A DNA stretch of 64,000 nt. Source: Bombus terrestris (Eukaryota; Arthropoda; Insecta; Hymenoptera; Apidae). The stretch spans positions 8,382,364 to 8,446,363 of the forward strand of contig NC_063272.1 of NCBI RefSeq assembly GCF_910591885.1, read 5' to 3'. The notes under the pieces are model-generated. The model was given only the letters and a program-made list of their open reading frames with translations, was not told where the DNA came from and did not search any database. This document shows positions 1 to 12,504 of this stretch, one piece after another (positions within the stretch are counted from its first letter, which is position 1; each line of letters opens with the position of its first letter). The translations under genes were made by a program, and so were the position numbers.

Positions 1-1257
1 TTTCCAGAAATCTCCTCGATTTTCGCATAAAGAACTATTTTAATTTGAATTAATTTAATTCGTAGAATAGTTTTGACATTAATAGGTGACGATTTTAATA
101 GAAACGTGGCACTATAGAAAGACGTTTTAAAAAATACCTGAGACGAAGTTTGTAACGAATGGAAACAAGAAACTAGCTGAACTACAGAACTTCGTTCCCT
201 AATTTTCTTTCGATATAATGAACACGCCATAAAGTTGTTCCTGTTGACACGGGCAGTAGGAACGCGTCTAGTTTCCGAAGCATACGTTGCCGGGATAAAA
301 ATTTATGGCCGAAAGAAGGGTAAACGTAAATATCAAGAATTTCTACGGTGGAACACGTACCGGAATGCAGGAAACAGTCAAACAAACTAATTTAAAAGCA
401 GATGGTGAAATACCGATCTGTGATTTTAACGAACTACTCTGACTTCTACGATCCTTTAAATGTCTTCACTTCTGTCTCCACGATAGCTGCCTTTACCATA
501 TGGAAATAAATGTAGTCATTTCTGTCAGCTGTTGGCCGAGTATTTGTTAGAAAGTCTGCAGACAAAATAAATCTGGAATTTGTAGTTTTCGCTACAACAA
601 AGTTTCTTTTATGAGAAGTTCAGTGATATTTTCGTCAATACTTTGACGTCAATTTTATATAATATTTAAATTTCTTCCGTATTTTTATATCGGAATCTAA
701 CGTTAAGAACAACAGTAAAATGTTATGCACAAAACTAACCGAAGCACGCAACAGATGCCAAGAACTCAAGAAAGTATTCGATTCGGAACAGAGCATAGAA
801 AACCTCGTGAAATTTATCAGCTCGACAGACATATAGAACGAGGTTTAGACGCAAGCAAAACCGTCGCTAATGGCCGTGTTGTCAATGCGACGAATAAAAA
901 ATGGAAAAAGAAAGAAAGAAAGAATAATAAAATATTAGCCTCCCGAATGCTACAGGTTATAATTTGTTTAATAATTTGGCAGAACAATTTTAATAACTTA
1001 CAAATGACTTTCCTCGTCCCATCGAAAATTCTCTATGGAATTCCAAGGAAATTCCTCGGGTGCACGACCTTGGCAGTAAGTTACACGAAGGCTCTCGCCT
1101 CGATGGACGCGCGAGGTCCTCTCGCTGCGTTTCCAATAAAGATCTCAGGCCACCTGACGTTCTTTGCGATTCCACGAAGAATTCTCGGATCCTCGAGAGG
1201 AGAGAGGTGCTCGTAAAGAGGCACTAACGACTAAACGGCTGAGAGAACATCTTTGAA

Positions 1258-1400
1258 GGTACGAGACACGCGCCATTTCCTGATGATTCGAGCGTGGCGA
1301 ATGGCCGTCAGTCAAAACGCGAGCCGCTCTATTCCGCGAGGATCAGACGATTCTCTGCACCCTTTGTTGTCTTTCGTATCTCGACTAGAATAAGTAACAT
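1258..1400 (+). repeat. Diverged repeat copy A (GAGACACGCGCCATT core)
   Basis: The core ACACGCGCCATTTCC is followed by TTCGAGCGTGGCGAATGG and, about 75 bases on, by TTTGTTGTCTTTCGTATCTC. The same order recurs at 1996 and 2274. CGCCA and TGGCG within the core are complementary and could form a short stem. Confidence 0.6.
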
Positions 1401-1992
1401 AAAGGGGCGTTTTCATTTTGGACAGTCGTGTAAAGCCATCCGAGGTGTTCTTGCTCCTTTTGCGAACGAATGTTATTCGACGCGTCACATTTCCTTGGAA
1501 ATGGTCGCCTTGAGAAGTTTTAGGGGATGAAGAATTATTTAGGTTCAGTTGTTAATGAAGAATTGCTTTGCATGATTCTTATTTTGATGAATGGGTTTTA
1601 AACGTCGTTTGGCTTCTCATTCAAGACGAAGGTTAAAGATTCTAGTTGCCTTCTATCTTTTACAAGGCAAGCGTACGACTTTTCTGTTAGAATTTTGTAA
1701 ATATATTTGTCAATGCTTCGAATACATTTACAAATCTTTTTCGTAAATACAAAAAAGAACAGATTGATTTTCTCGAGAACTTATGATAGAAGAAGTTTTT
1801 TAAGATAATCAAATTTAACAACATTGCTAAGTAATTAGATAAACTGTTAAGTAAACAAATTAGTCACTAACAATCATGGATACATTGTAATAGTCAATTC
1901 ATCAGCGGAAAATAGATGAAAATAAAATGTTGAAAAATTCGCAAACAGGCCGGCGAGACCGGCGACAATTTTCAAAGACAAACAGCACCGAT

Positions 1993-2140
1993 GACACGAG
2001 ACACGCGTCATTTCCCGATATTCCGTGCGTGACGAACGGTCCATAGTCCAGGGTCGAAAGCAGAGCGCGTGGCACAGCGTGCTCGCGATTCTTGGATGGC
2101 TTTTTCTTGTTGTCGGGTATCTCGAGACACACCTTTGTCT
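1993..2140 (+). repeat. Diverged repeat copy B
   Basis: ACGAGACACGCGTCATTTCC, then GTGCGTGACGAACGG, then TTCTTGTTGTCGGGTATCTC, in the same order and similar spacing as copy A at 1258. Confidence 0.55.
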
Positions 2141-2270
2141 TCTGGTAAGGCACCGAGAAAAAAGGAAAAATCGTCGAATCACTTTCGGGAATACGACGAG
2201 AAACAAGCTCGACCTTGCTAGAAGACACCTGTTCTCTTCAGCGTCGACGTCGGCAAAAATAGAATGTTTG

Positions 2271-2375
2271 ACGAAGAGACACGCGCCATTTGTGGCGGCT
2301 TCGAGCGTGGCGTAATTTCATTCGTTAAACGACCGTTTCCTCTCTTTGCATTGTCTTTTCGGGATGATTAATCTG
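2271..2375 (+). repeat. Diverged repeat copy C
   Basis: GAGACACGCGCCATTTGTGG, then TTCGAGCGTGGCGTAATT and later GCATTGTCTTTTCGG. The first 40 bases resemble copy A closely; the tail is shorter. Confidence 0.55.
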
Positions 2376-2606
2376 CTGGCTGAATTACGTCTCTGTTTCA
2401 AGAAGGCTTCTTTGTTTCTTTAAGCGAGGACCTCTCCGAGGTTTGACAGACGTCGCGGTGATTTCGTAGATTTAAGGACGTTTCCGAGAAAGTTTATAGC
2501 TGTTCTCTGGAAGAATTAGAATTTGCGATGCCCTCTTTTTCACTTTTAAAGCTTTAAACTTTAATTTCCGTAGAAGATTTAAAGTTTTGGAATATCTAAG
2601 AAGTCA

Positions 2607-2661
2607 TTGAACAAAATAAATGGATAATTCCGTTTATTAACTACCTTCTTATTTTGTTCAA
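2607..2661. repeat. Perfect 13-bp inverted repeat (hairpin)
   Basis: TTGAACAAAATAA at 2607-2619 and its exact reverse complement at 2649-2661, separated by 29 bases. It lies 400 bases before the first visible ci exon. Confidence 0.6.
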
Positions 2662-3060
2662 ACGTTTGGTTAACATTTCATCGTTCGGAGATCAAATGTT
2701 AATTATTCTCGATGATGTTGGTCAGTTTGATTCAGCCGTGGGTCAAATCTCTCTAACGTTATTTCTACCGATTACGTGATTATGCTACTTAAACACATTG
2801 CAAGATTCCATTCGTTTTATTGCTAAACTCGTTGCTCGTTCGTATAGGAATTTATAAATACTGGCAGCTCGTAATTTGTAAAATTTCATACTAATATATT
2901 ATCAGTTCGATCATGTAGAAAGGCCCTGAAAGTAAATATTTGAAAAACCATTGAACCACACAGTTTCGATTATATCAGCAATCTGCATTTTATAATCTAC
3001 AGAAAAGTATAAACCTTGTAAGGTTGAAACACAAATTGACAGAAGGATTAATTGTTTCAG

Positions 3061-3329
3061 ATTGTCCAGCAGCACGACGGCGATCGGCAGTGCAGCCACC
3101 GGTGGCGGTGGCGGAGCAAGCAGCGGTGCTAGTGGCGGCGGTGGCGGTGGCAGTGGGGGCGGAGGTGGCGGGGCAGCCGGCAACGGGACTTCCGGCGGTG
3201 ATTTCCTCCGCAGAAGTCACCCCCTCTCGGAGCATACGGCCCTGCATCCCGCCTACCGGCTCAACTACATGGACCACCTTTACCACCAGCTCCAGGCCTC
3301 CACGCACAGTCCCAACGCCTCGTTACACG
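3061..3329 (+). CDS. ci: ci coding exon (first visible): Gly/Ser tract and N-terminal Ci block
   Basis: The acceptor follows a TTTCAG at 3060 and the donor is G|GTAATT after 3329. The exon opens with the last base of a codon and ends with the first base of another. It encodes [10 protein letters not shown], a long Gly/Ser run, then [16 protein letters not shown], which matches the insect Ci N-terminal region near its HPAYRI...YMEQLY stretch. The Gly run is longer than I recall for fly Ci. Confidence 0.9.
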
Positions 3330-6300
3330 GTAATTACCTTGGCTTGTACTTGTTCCGAGATAATTAGAACGATAGCGACCGGGGACGTCGCCTAATTTCG
3401 ATCACGTCCCCATCCAATGCTTGAAATTTATTCGCCATCGAACATCCTACCTACTGGCAATGAACGTTATTCCTATTGTTGAGGTAATAGATGGGAAATT
3501 TTTTTAAATTTCTAGAGAAATTGGAGGTTGAATGATTAAGATAAATACGGTAGGATAACAATGATGAAGAGAATTATAAGATTAATATTGCTAAGAGATT
3601 TCTCGGAAAAATCAAACGAATGAAAACGATGATGAAGATTAATTTTAAAAACGGCCATTTAGAAAAGTGCGTAAACCCACTTATAAATAAATAAATTTTT
3701 TGATTAGTGTATACAGTAAAATGAACCTGCGCTTGTAGAATATAAAAATAATTAGAATAGAATAGAAGAGAGATGTAAATTAGAACAAAAGTCTGATTAA
3801 AATCGCTATGAAGACTATCTATTTTTATTGAATTTAACAGATATCAAAAACCAACAACTCAAGTCTGTATTTTTATCCTGAACCGCAGGCGACGTTCATT
3901 TTGCATAGTAAATCCTTCAAGTTAACGTTCGGATGTCCTATCGATCTTATTTCAATCTCCCCCTTTCACTGTTGCTTCTTTTCTCTCGATAAACGTAATT
4001 AAGGAAGTAGAGTGCGCCATCTCTGGTATTAAACGCAGGGAAGTTGTAAAGAGCCCGCATTTCCGCCGGAAGAATGTCTTTGAGAATCGAGGCCTTTGAT
4101 TTCGTTAGACGTGACACGCGATACGGGATAGTATTATTTCCTATTTAAAAATAGTCGAATAAAATCTTGTTTTTTTTTTTACTGTCTAATCGCCTTTTTT
4201 TCTTTTCTTTATAATTTTTCAAGGACTGGGTGGTTTGGGGCCCGAGTACCTTCTGCACGCCGCAGGACCAGCGAGCACCCTCGCTTCTTCAGAATTTCCT
4301 TTCTCCATCGACGGTAAGTTGTGAATCTTATGTTAATAAAACATCGCGAATATAGTAGTAGGTCAAAGCTGCCTTTAAAAGTTATGAAAGATCGGAACAC
4401 GGTATCCGATTAACGAAATTAATCCAACGCGACAAAATCAATAAGATCATTGATACCCGACACCGCTTTTTAGTCTCCGATGATCGAAAATTTCTCTCGA
4501 CGTGTCAAGCTTAAATGTTCGATCGCTTTTGTATAAGATTTTGTAAATTTATTATGCCAATCTGGCATAATTTGGTTTCAAAATGATCCTTTACCGTCGA
4601 TGATACCAGATATTAATGACAATCGCTAGAAAAGAAAATACTGCAATAGAATTCCTGATACCTAAGAAATTTTAAATTCTAATAATTCTAAAAAGGAACC
4701 AAGAATGATATGGGTTGGCTTTGAACCAGCTTTAAATTAATTTTGAATTAGGTTAGATTTAAATTTGGTATAGGTTTGACAGTGACTAGAATAAAAAAGA
4801 TACTATAATTAAGAAGCTCATAATAGTTAAATGAAATTTGGAGTTAGTTATGGAACTAACGATAATTACCAAGAATAAAAAATCGTGGAAGAATTCTTAA
4901 TGTAGCACAAAGGCGAGATAGTTGAAAGAGTGAAAAACCAAGGCCGATTTGAACGGGTTAAAAATCTCGAAGCATGTCGATTCGACGAACGAAACGAGAA
5001 ACTTTTTCGTCGACTGGTTCGAGGACGACAAGTGAATCTAATGAAAGATCCTGATGCACGGTACGCGGCGGCTAGCCGTAGGTGTAGCAGCACTAGCAGC
5101 AGGTAGGAGATCGACCGGTTAAGAGGCCGAGAGGCTAAAAGACGACTGAAAGGGTAAACGGGGCCTCGTTAGTCGCCACCGCCGCATAATTGAATCGACT
5201 CGGAGCGACACGACCTCATTAACACCTTAGCGCCTACCCTACAGGTTGTCTCACATTTCTTCTTCCTCTGCTTCGTTCTTCCCCTGTTCCTCTTCTCCCT
5301 TTTCGTCCTCTGCCGAATTCTTCTTTTACCGAATTCGCCACGCCGTTACGTTCGTGACGAAATTCTTAATTCGATTTATTTGAATATCGAGAAATCGCGA
5401 CACGAAGCGTAAAGATGTTTATGGAATTCTCCTCGCGTTATGTTGCTTAGTATTTTAGTTTAATTTAAACCTAGGAAATATTGATAAACGCATAGATATT
5501 ATACTGTCAAATAGCGAAAAGAAACGACGAATGTTTAAGAGTAGAAGTAGTAAACCTTTCAAAATGAGAGATTACAGAGTCCGAACTTTTGGGATTACCG
5601 GAACCATGCTGGTGCTTTTTCACGAAATTAATATGAATTATTATTGGAATAGAAATATACTTATTTCTCGTTACTAAGTTTCGTCACAGTATGTCGTGAT
5701 TAAAACCATTTGCATCGAAGCGCAGATTAAAAAATATCAGTTCTAACATTAATCGAGTTCCATCAAACCAGACTTAAATTATTCGTTAAAAACCATTGCC
5801 TTTTTTTCTCACAAATCCAATATAACGATTTCTATCGCGCAAGAGTTACTAATTCATTCTACGACATATTGTACATCCACGATATGTATTTTAACTTACT
5901 AAAGTTTTGTACAATTCCTTCGAAGATTTCAATAAAAATCAATGTAAACCTACGTCAAATCGAATAGGTACAAATCGAATATCTACCACTTCATTTTCGT
6001 CGCTTTAAATTCTTCTCTTTGATGGTAAAAGTCACTATGATTTGGTGATTTGAAGCGACCTGTAGCGTTGTAGCGTGCGCCGAGCCAGCGTCGGACGAGC
6101 CGCGTCGATCGGAGTGGCCGATTGCACCAATTTACATGTCTCAATCCCATGTTAGCCTCGCGAGGGGTGAAGAGGGGCCAGGGGATGGAACGTACGGAAC
6201 GTGTAGAGTCCAGAGGGTCGTGGGTCACGAGGACGTTCGTCTCGGGACGAGGGGGATCGGCGAGAATCGTTCGCATATTCATTAAAGAGCTCGAAGCTTC

Positions 6301-9300
6301 TCCAACCCCCTTTTAAGACAGATAAGGCGATCGGTTCGTCCTCTGTCTCTGTGGAAAAAGTGCATCGAAAAATCACGTCGGTGTTAAGGGGATATTCTTG
6401 CGTGGGCTTTCGGCCGATTGGCTTATCTTCAATAACGTTACGTGACTTGTAAATTGTAAATGAATATAAAAATTCTTTGTAACGGTTAAATTACGAAGCG
6501 AATATTTATGAGTCGTATCTTTCTCCTGATGAACAGAAATGCATAAAAATTGTCAATGAAATTAGGGACAACCATCTAATAAAAAGTACTCGCTTCTTAG
6601 ATGTTCAAATCGTAGAAACTTAAATGCTTGAAACATAATGACAGGAAAGAATCAGTCTTCATTTCTTCTTCTTTCTTTTGCGTGCATCTGCCAGGAAAAA
6701 TATATTTCAAAATCTTTGTTCACGTTATTTGTAAACGCGACGATTGAAATTGGTGTCAATAATCTATGAAGCTAATTGCCCTCATAGGAGCTTCTAAACA
6801 CCTCGTAGCTCCCAGGAGAACTATTTTAATTGTTCTTAAATTAATTGAACCTTAACCGCTATTTTACCTTGATATACGCGCGAGTCTAGTGCAAGGAATC
6901 AACCTATGCGTTAGAAGAACTCAATTATGAATGAATAATGAAAAATATATAATAAAATTTGATAGATCAGATGCTACACTGAGTCTTTTAGAGAGCAATC
7001 GCAGTTGACATCGCCTCAGGCACAAATTATAAAAACTGCACAAGTGGCCAGTAGCTAAATCGTGCAAAAACGAAATTCGCCGTCGTGGTGGACTGAGAAC
7101 AAGTTGAAAAGAAGGACAAGGCACAGGTAACCGAGAAAAGGAGGCCGAACGACCTCGATAAAGCCACGAGACCATCGAGGAACCTTAAACGTTTCAGCTC
7201 ATGCGGAAAAACCGCACGACATTCCATCTTCTTCTCTTCCATTTTCCCTCCTTCTTCCTCACCCTTTTCATTCGTTCGGTTCGCTCGTTGACCATCGTAA
7301 ATTTGATCAGTGCTCGAATTAATAATCGGGTGAGGGGATAAAAGAGCGCGTTCGCGAGAGGCGAGGAGCTCCAACCGCGAGTAATTCTATACCCGTTGTG
7401 CGCGAACGAGCGATCAACCGAGTGGAAACCGAGGAGAAAGAGCTGCTTCGAGCCTCCTCGTGGTCGGTCTTGTGTATCGCGTTGCTCGTGCGAGGCGACA
7501 CGAGGAGATAGAGAGAAGCTCGAGGAACCGGCGGAGGCAGTCGGAGCGCAGGAGAGTAGAAGCAAAGAGAAATCGACAAGGGAAACAGAATGCTGCGATT
7601 TGGGGGAAAACATTTGGTAAATGAAGAAGCTGCGGGTGAAGGGATATATAACGATGGATGAAGAACAAGGATACACATTGGAGAAATTGTTGGAATTAAT
7701 CTCGAAGAATCAGAAAAGATGTTGAAGCGATATAGATTTGCCAAGCCTCGAATCAAAGAAAAAATGCGCGACGAATAAAGAAGAAACTAATAGAGGAGCA
7801 TAGAAAGAACGAAAGAAAAGAGTTTATCGAAAGAGTATAAAGTCGAGATTTTTAAAGCAGTTTTCGAAAAGTCTATGATATACAATTCAGTAAGAACCAT
7901 GAAAAAAGAACGCTTAATATGTAAAATAAAAGGAACGTCAGGCTACAAAAATTAAAAGAAATTTGTGGACAAGAGTAAAAATCGAGATTAGAAAGATGTA
8001 GACAAAATTTGAAAGAGTGAAAGCGAAGAGGGTCTCGAATTATAAAAGAGGACAAGAATACAAAAAAAAAGAAAACTGGACCTCGAATGAAAATGATAAG
8101 ATGCAGAATTAGCGATTGAAGAAGAGTGGCGGCACGGCGTATTGAAAAGAGAAGAAGAAGAAGCAAAGAAGAAGCCAGGCGAGGAAGCGAAGAACCGCCA
8201 CCATATAACCAACGATGCTCCATACAAGCGAGCCGCCACCACGAGCTTAAGAAAGTGGTTTGTATATTACGTCGTTGGCCTGCGGTCGCAGGCAAATCGC
8301 CGCTAAAACGTTCTGGCCGCAGAATCCGCCTTCCTGCTCGCTCTTCTCGTTCTCCTTTTCCATCGTTCCTCGACTTCTCCTTCACCTTCTCTGGCCAGTT
8401 GTGGATATCTACCTGGTTACGAGCGCGCGCACCGAAAGGCAAGACTTTTAAAATCCACGCCACGGAATATTCCTCCGGTAGTACGAGCCGCAAGAATTCG
8501 TAGCGCTTAATTGAACTGGTTCTGCGGCAACGTCTCGCTGAGTTTGCATGGAAATTCGCGCAGCCTTCTCCTTGAATCCGCGTTACAAATCGATTCCTCG
8601 ATACCTTCCCGCGTCGATATTTCAACATCGCATTTTTACTCGAGATATTTACGTTGTCAGGAAAGCGAGACGTTCTAGAGAACAACGTCGAGACTCGGAG
8701 ACTTTAATGCTCGGTCAGGCGACGAACATTGATATCTTGCCACGATTTTCGCGTGGAATTTCGCTGGCTTTGCCGTTTGACCATAGGTGTCCCATAAAAT
8801 AAAGAATTTCTCGTATTAACTTGCATGTTGTACTTCGTGCCATTTAATCGCATTTGTCGTCAAATTTGAATCGACTTTCTGTAGACAAACGTATTGTTTT
8901 ACATTATGTAAGCAGATACATTTTACTCTTTTGGAATATCTGAAGAAATTCTTTTATCTGACCATTCCTGCAGTCGAATGTATGAAATCTCTTTCTCTAA
9001 ATATAAAGATTCTTTTCGGAGAAATTCAAAACTGAAACTTCGCTTGGGTCATCAACGCGTGATTTACATATTTTTGGGAGAAAGCACAGTCGATCAATTT
9101 CGATCATAATGTATATCTTTTACAGAATGGTCATGATACTGAAATGTAATCCAATGTAATAAATCCAAACTACTTTAAATCACCTATACTAAAAAATGCT
9201 GGTTAAAGATTAAATGAAAGTTTCGGTATAAAAGACACACAGTCCAGATCAGTTAAAGATTACGCTTAATTCTCCACTTGAAAAGCAGACAATCAACATG

Positions 9301-12300
9301 AAAAACGTGGCATTTTCAGTGTCAGCTTCGTCGAGGTTAGGAAGCCCAAGGGCGTCCGCGATCAGAGCGAGCCGGAAGCGGGCGTTGAGCAGTTCCCCGT
9401 ACTCGGATCGTTTCGACATCGACAGCATGATCCGATTCAGCCCGAACAGCTTGGCCTCCATCGTGAACGGATCTCGGAGCAGCAGCGCAAGCGGCAGCTA
9501 CGGTCATCTTTCCGCTGGTAAGCGATCATTTATCTAGTATCATTATTACCATACATGTCAAACTTATTGAATTATTCCTCAAGCAAGATTTACCACGTAA
9601 TTAATTACACGTTGTCTTCACTCCAGTAAGGGAATCGCTCCCCTTTCAAACACTCTTACAAGTATTCGCTACACAGGGTGTCCCTTGATATCGGGGAACC
9701 ATATCGGCACGTGAAAACAATATAAAATGGCTCGTATAAACACACGCTTATCTTCGAGTTGTAGCGAATTTTTTCTTTAACAAATTCAATCTGTATACTT
9801 TTACGAGATCTGTTCAAAATAACCTGCGTGTATACGAACACAATACTAAAGTCGTTTTATCGTTGACTGGGTGTATGGATTAGACAGGATTGGGCAGAAT
9901 TAGAATACGAGGTTCAACGTCGAATAACGAGATCTGTTTAGCTCAATTAGTTTAATTTCTTCTATTTTTCGATGGAAATGTTCCGACGTAAAACTCGTCA
10001 CAACTCGAAGACAAGGTCTAACAGGGCGTATGTTAGCGCGAATCTTTTTTATTGTTACCATGCGCAAAATCCATCGCTGAAGCGGTTCCCCGATGCTGCG
10101 GGGACACCCTGTATGCATATTTATACATATACCAACTCTAAAGACGTCCGATGTGAACGACTCAAATTGCGCGGCAATTTTTGAATAATTTTTGAATAAT
10201 TGGTCGGGCAGGTACAGGCCGATTATTCATTTCTCGGTTGTAAATTTTGGCGTGTCGTGGACTCGCGTGAAACACCTGTGCCTAATTATTCTCTTCTCCT
10301 GGATGGATGTTGCGAAAGAGGGGATAACTGTTATGGCCGATTTACATGGCGGGATAAATAAGCGGCTGATTCGCGAGAGGCGGGGAAAGTCGCAATTAAG
10401 AGATCACCCGCGCCGGACACGAACCCGAAAACGTAAGTCACCGAGTGTTTATCCGATGTATTTCCACTGTTGGTCCACGTTGATTGATCGCTCGTAATTG
10501 CCGACGCGCTCGCGCCGCTTCATCGTCCACCGATCGGGCCTCGACGCGGCCATAAACGTTTTCGCGAGGCTATACACGACACGTGAATTATACGCATGTA
10601 ATTACACGTGTAGCCGGGCAGCGCGGTCGTTAATGCGCGACTACCGCGTGACAGCCGTATTTTCCGAGTTATTGCCCACGCCACGGGACGGAACCAAGAA
10701 ATCGACCGTCGTAAACGAGTCACACTTTTACACACGCTCCACTTGGTTCCTTTATTTGAGTATTTGCCGATTTTAAGCCGCTTGACCGGTGATCAAGGGT
10801 GTTTAATTTATGTCAAAGTAAAAGACTTTTCGGTGAGAAATGCTCTTTCGAGATAATTACAGAAAGATTTAAATGATTTATCGCGCGATGGTCGTGATGG
10901 AGTCATATCGCAGAATTTGGATATTTTTCACCGCGATCGGCGATTATGCCTATTTAAGTAACGTCAGAGTAAAATATTTCGGTGAACAAGTTTTTCTGAT
11001 GATCGTATAAACGTTGGTTTATAATTATTCCTTCGGACAAATATCTCATTCGTGCAGGGCAAAGTACAGTAGTAAAAATCCACTTAACTGTTTTCTTTGG
11101 AAATGATCCATATGTCGATTTATTTTTTTTTTTTTTTTTTATTGAATTGAATAGAACGGTAGACTAATCGTTCAAATCCTAGAGACGAAACCCTATTCAT
11201 CGAGATGGTTGCAGTCGTACAGTATCTAACAATGTTTGCTTGAAATATTTCTTAACAACATATACTTTCTTCGGCAAAAGATAAATGCGTTGGATAATAT
11301 AAATTAATCTGAACATATCCATCGATTGAATCTGAGATTATTTTTTTTTTTTCTTGAAATGTTTCGAAATTACACCTTATTAATAAACCACGAAAGAGCC
11401 TGCAAAGAACATTTCTCAAGATTCAATTTCAGAATTCCCAACAGTTGATCCAATCTCGAAACAGATCATGAATGTACTTCATCTATACCCTTGCTTTAAT
11501 CGAGTAACGATTCTCACGGAATCGGTTGAATATTACAGAGGCAGCATAATCCGGGCGTATATCATTTGCTGATCGCGTGGAAGCGATTCAACATTCGTCG
11601 TAAAACATTGGATCGTCGGTTTCTCAGGAAAACCGGGTCTCTGGCCGTCCCGAATTACCATAATTACCGGACCTATACGAAACGAATAAAGTCATTGGTG
11701 GTAGCGTTAACGTGGAAGGTCTCGTCCTCGTAAGGATCAGGTCCTGACGTTTAAGGGCGTGCGGAAGGGAGGCGGCAAGGGGGATAAAGGGGCATCGAAT
11801 TAAAGTGGCGGTGCGCATGAAGCCATTATAAGGCCGGTTGCAACCGCGGCGCGTCCCACAAATCGGACCCCGGACCTCCTTGCTCGCGAGTTAAGAGCAG
11901 CCGGTAATTTGCGATTAAATGAAGTAATTAACGGATTAAAATTCAAGTGACGCGCGATCGCCGGTCGTTTGTCAGCCTGGCGTTGTACGATGCTCCGCGG
12001 GATGCTGCCCGCTCGTTAATGTCGCCATCGTACGCTACCGATCAGAGATTCCTCCCTTTTTCCTTAGGGACGTTCTTTTGTAAACGTACATTTCTGAGGG
12101 GCAGAAATAACGCGCGTACATATACGTATGGAATAGTCGACGAGTAGAAGGAATGAAACAGGGAATTCGAAGCATTATCGTTTACTCGGAATTTTTTCGC
12201 GGAGTCGATGAGACGGGAGAGCCGTGTTTAAGTCATTATAGGTCTCGCGATGTCCATTTGGGAATTGTAAAAGGGAGTTTGTAATATGTTTCGTGATACT

Positions 12301-12469
12301 GATTACGATGTCCAAAAGATGGCGGCTTTTTTTAGATAAAAATATGTGTATTGTATTTGATATTTTAAAGTGTATGTATTTTTTTGTCTGAATTTACGAA
12401 GAATTAATTGCCATTCATAGAATTGTACGTGTAATGATTTTAGGCTGCCAGTAGTTCTTTCTTTCATGG

Positions 12470-12504
<35 letters not shown>

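Larger units (their letters stand above)
1..3060 (+). other. Upstream intron or 5' region of ci
   Basis: No exon with a believable start and donor could be placed here. The longest open frames show no family resemblance. The region holds three diverged copies of a repeat containing GAGACACGCG (about 1261, 1996 and 2274), followed by a 13-bp inverted repeat at 2607-2661. The phase of the first visible exon requires another coding exon upstream. Confidence 0.6.

Noticed and set aside
725..1216. 163-codon + strand open frame upstream of ci
   Set aside because: No similarity to the Ci N-terminus, no splice donor in phase with the next exon, and an irregular composition.
7194..7756. Overlapping minus-strand open frames of 110-160 codons
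   Set aside because: Several frames are open at once in the same skewed tract, which points to base composition and not to coding.
7873..8685. 270-codon open frame on the minus strand inside a ci intron
   Set aside because: Its second half is the reverse of the purine-rich tract and is dominated by Ser, Leu and Phe runs. No domain or family resemblance was seen, and composition alone explains the open frame.
11165..11200. GTTCAAATCC reminiscent of a tRNA T-arm
   Set aside because: No matching acceptor stem, D-arm or anticodon arm could be drawn around it; no tRNA was found anywhere in the window.
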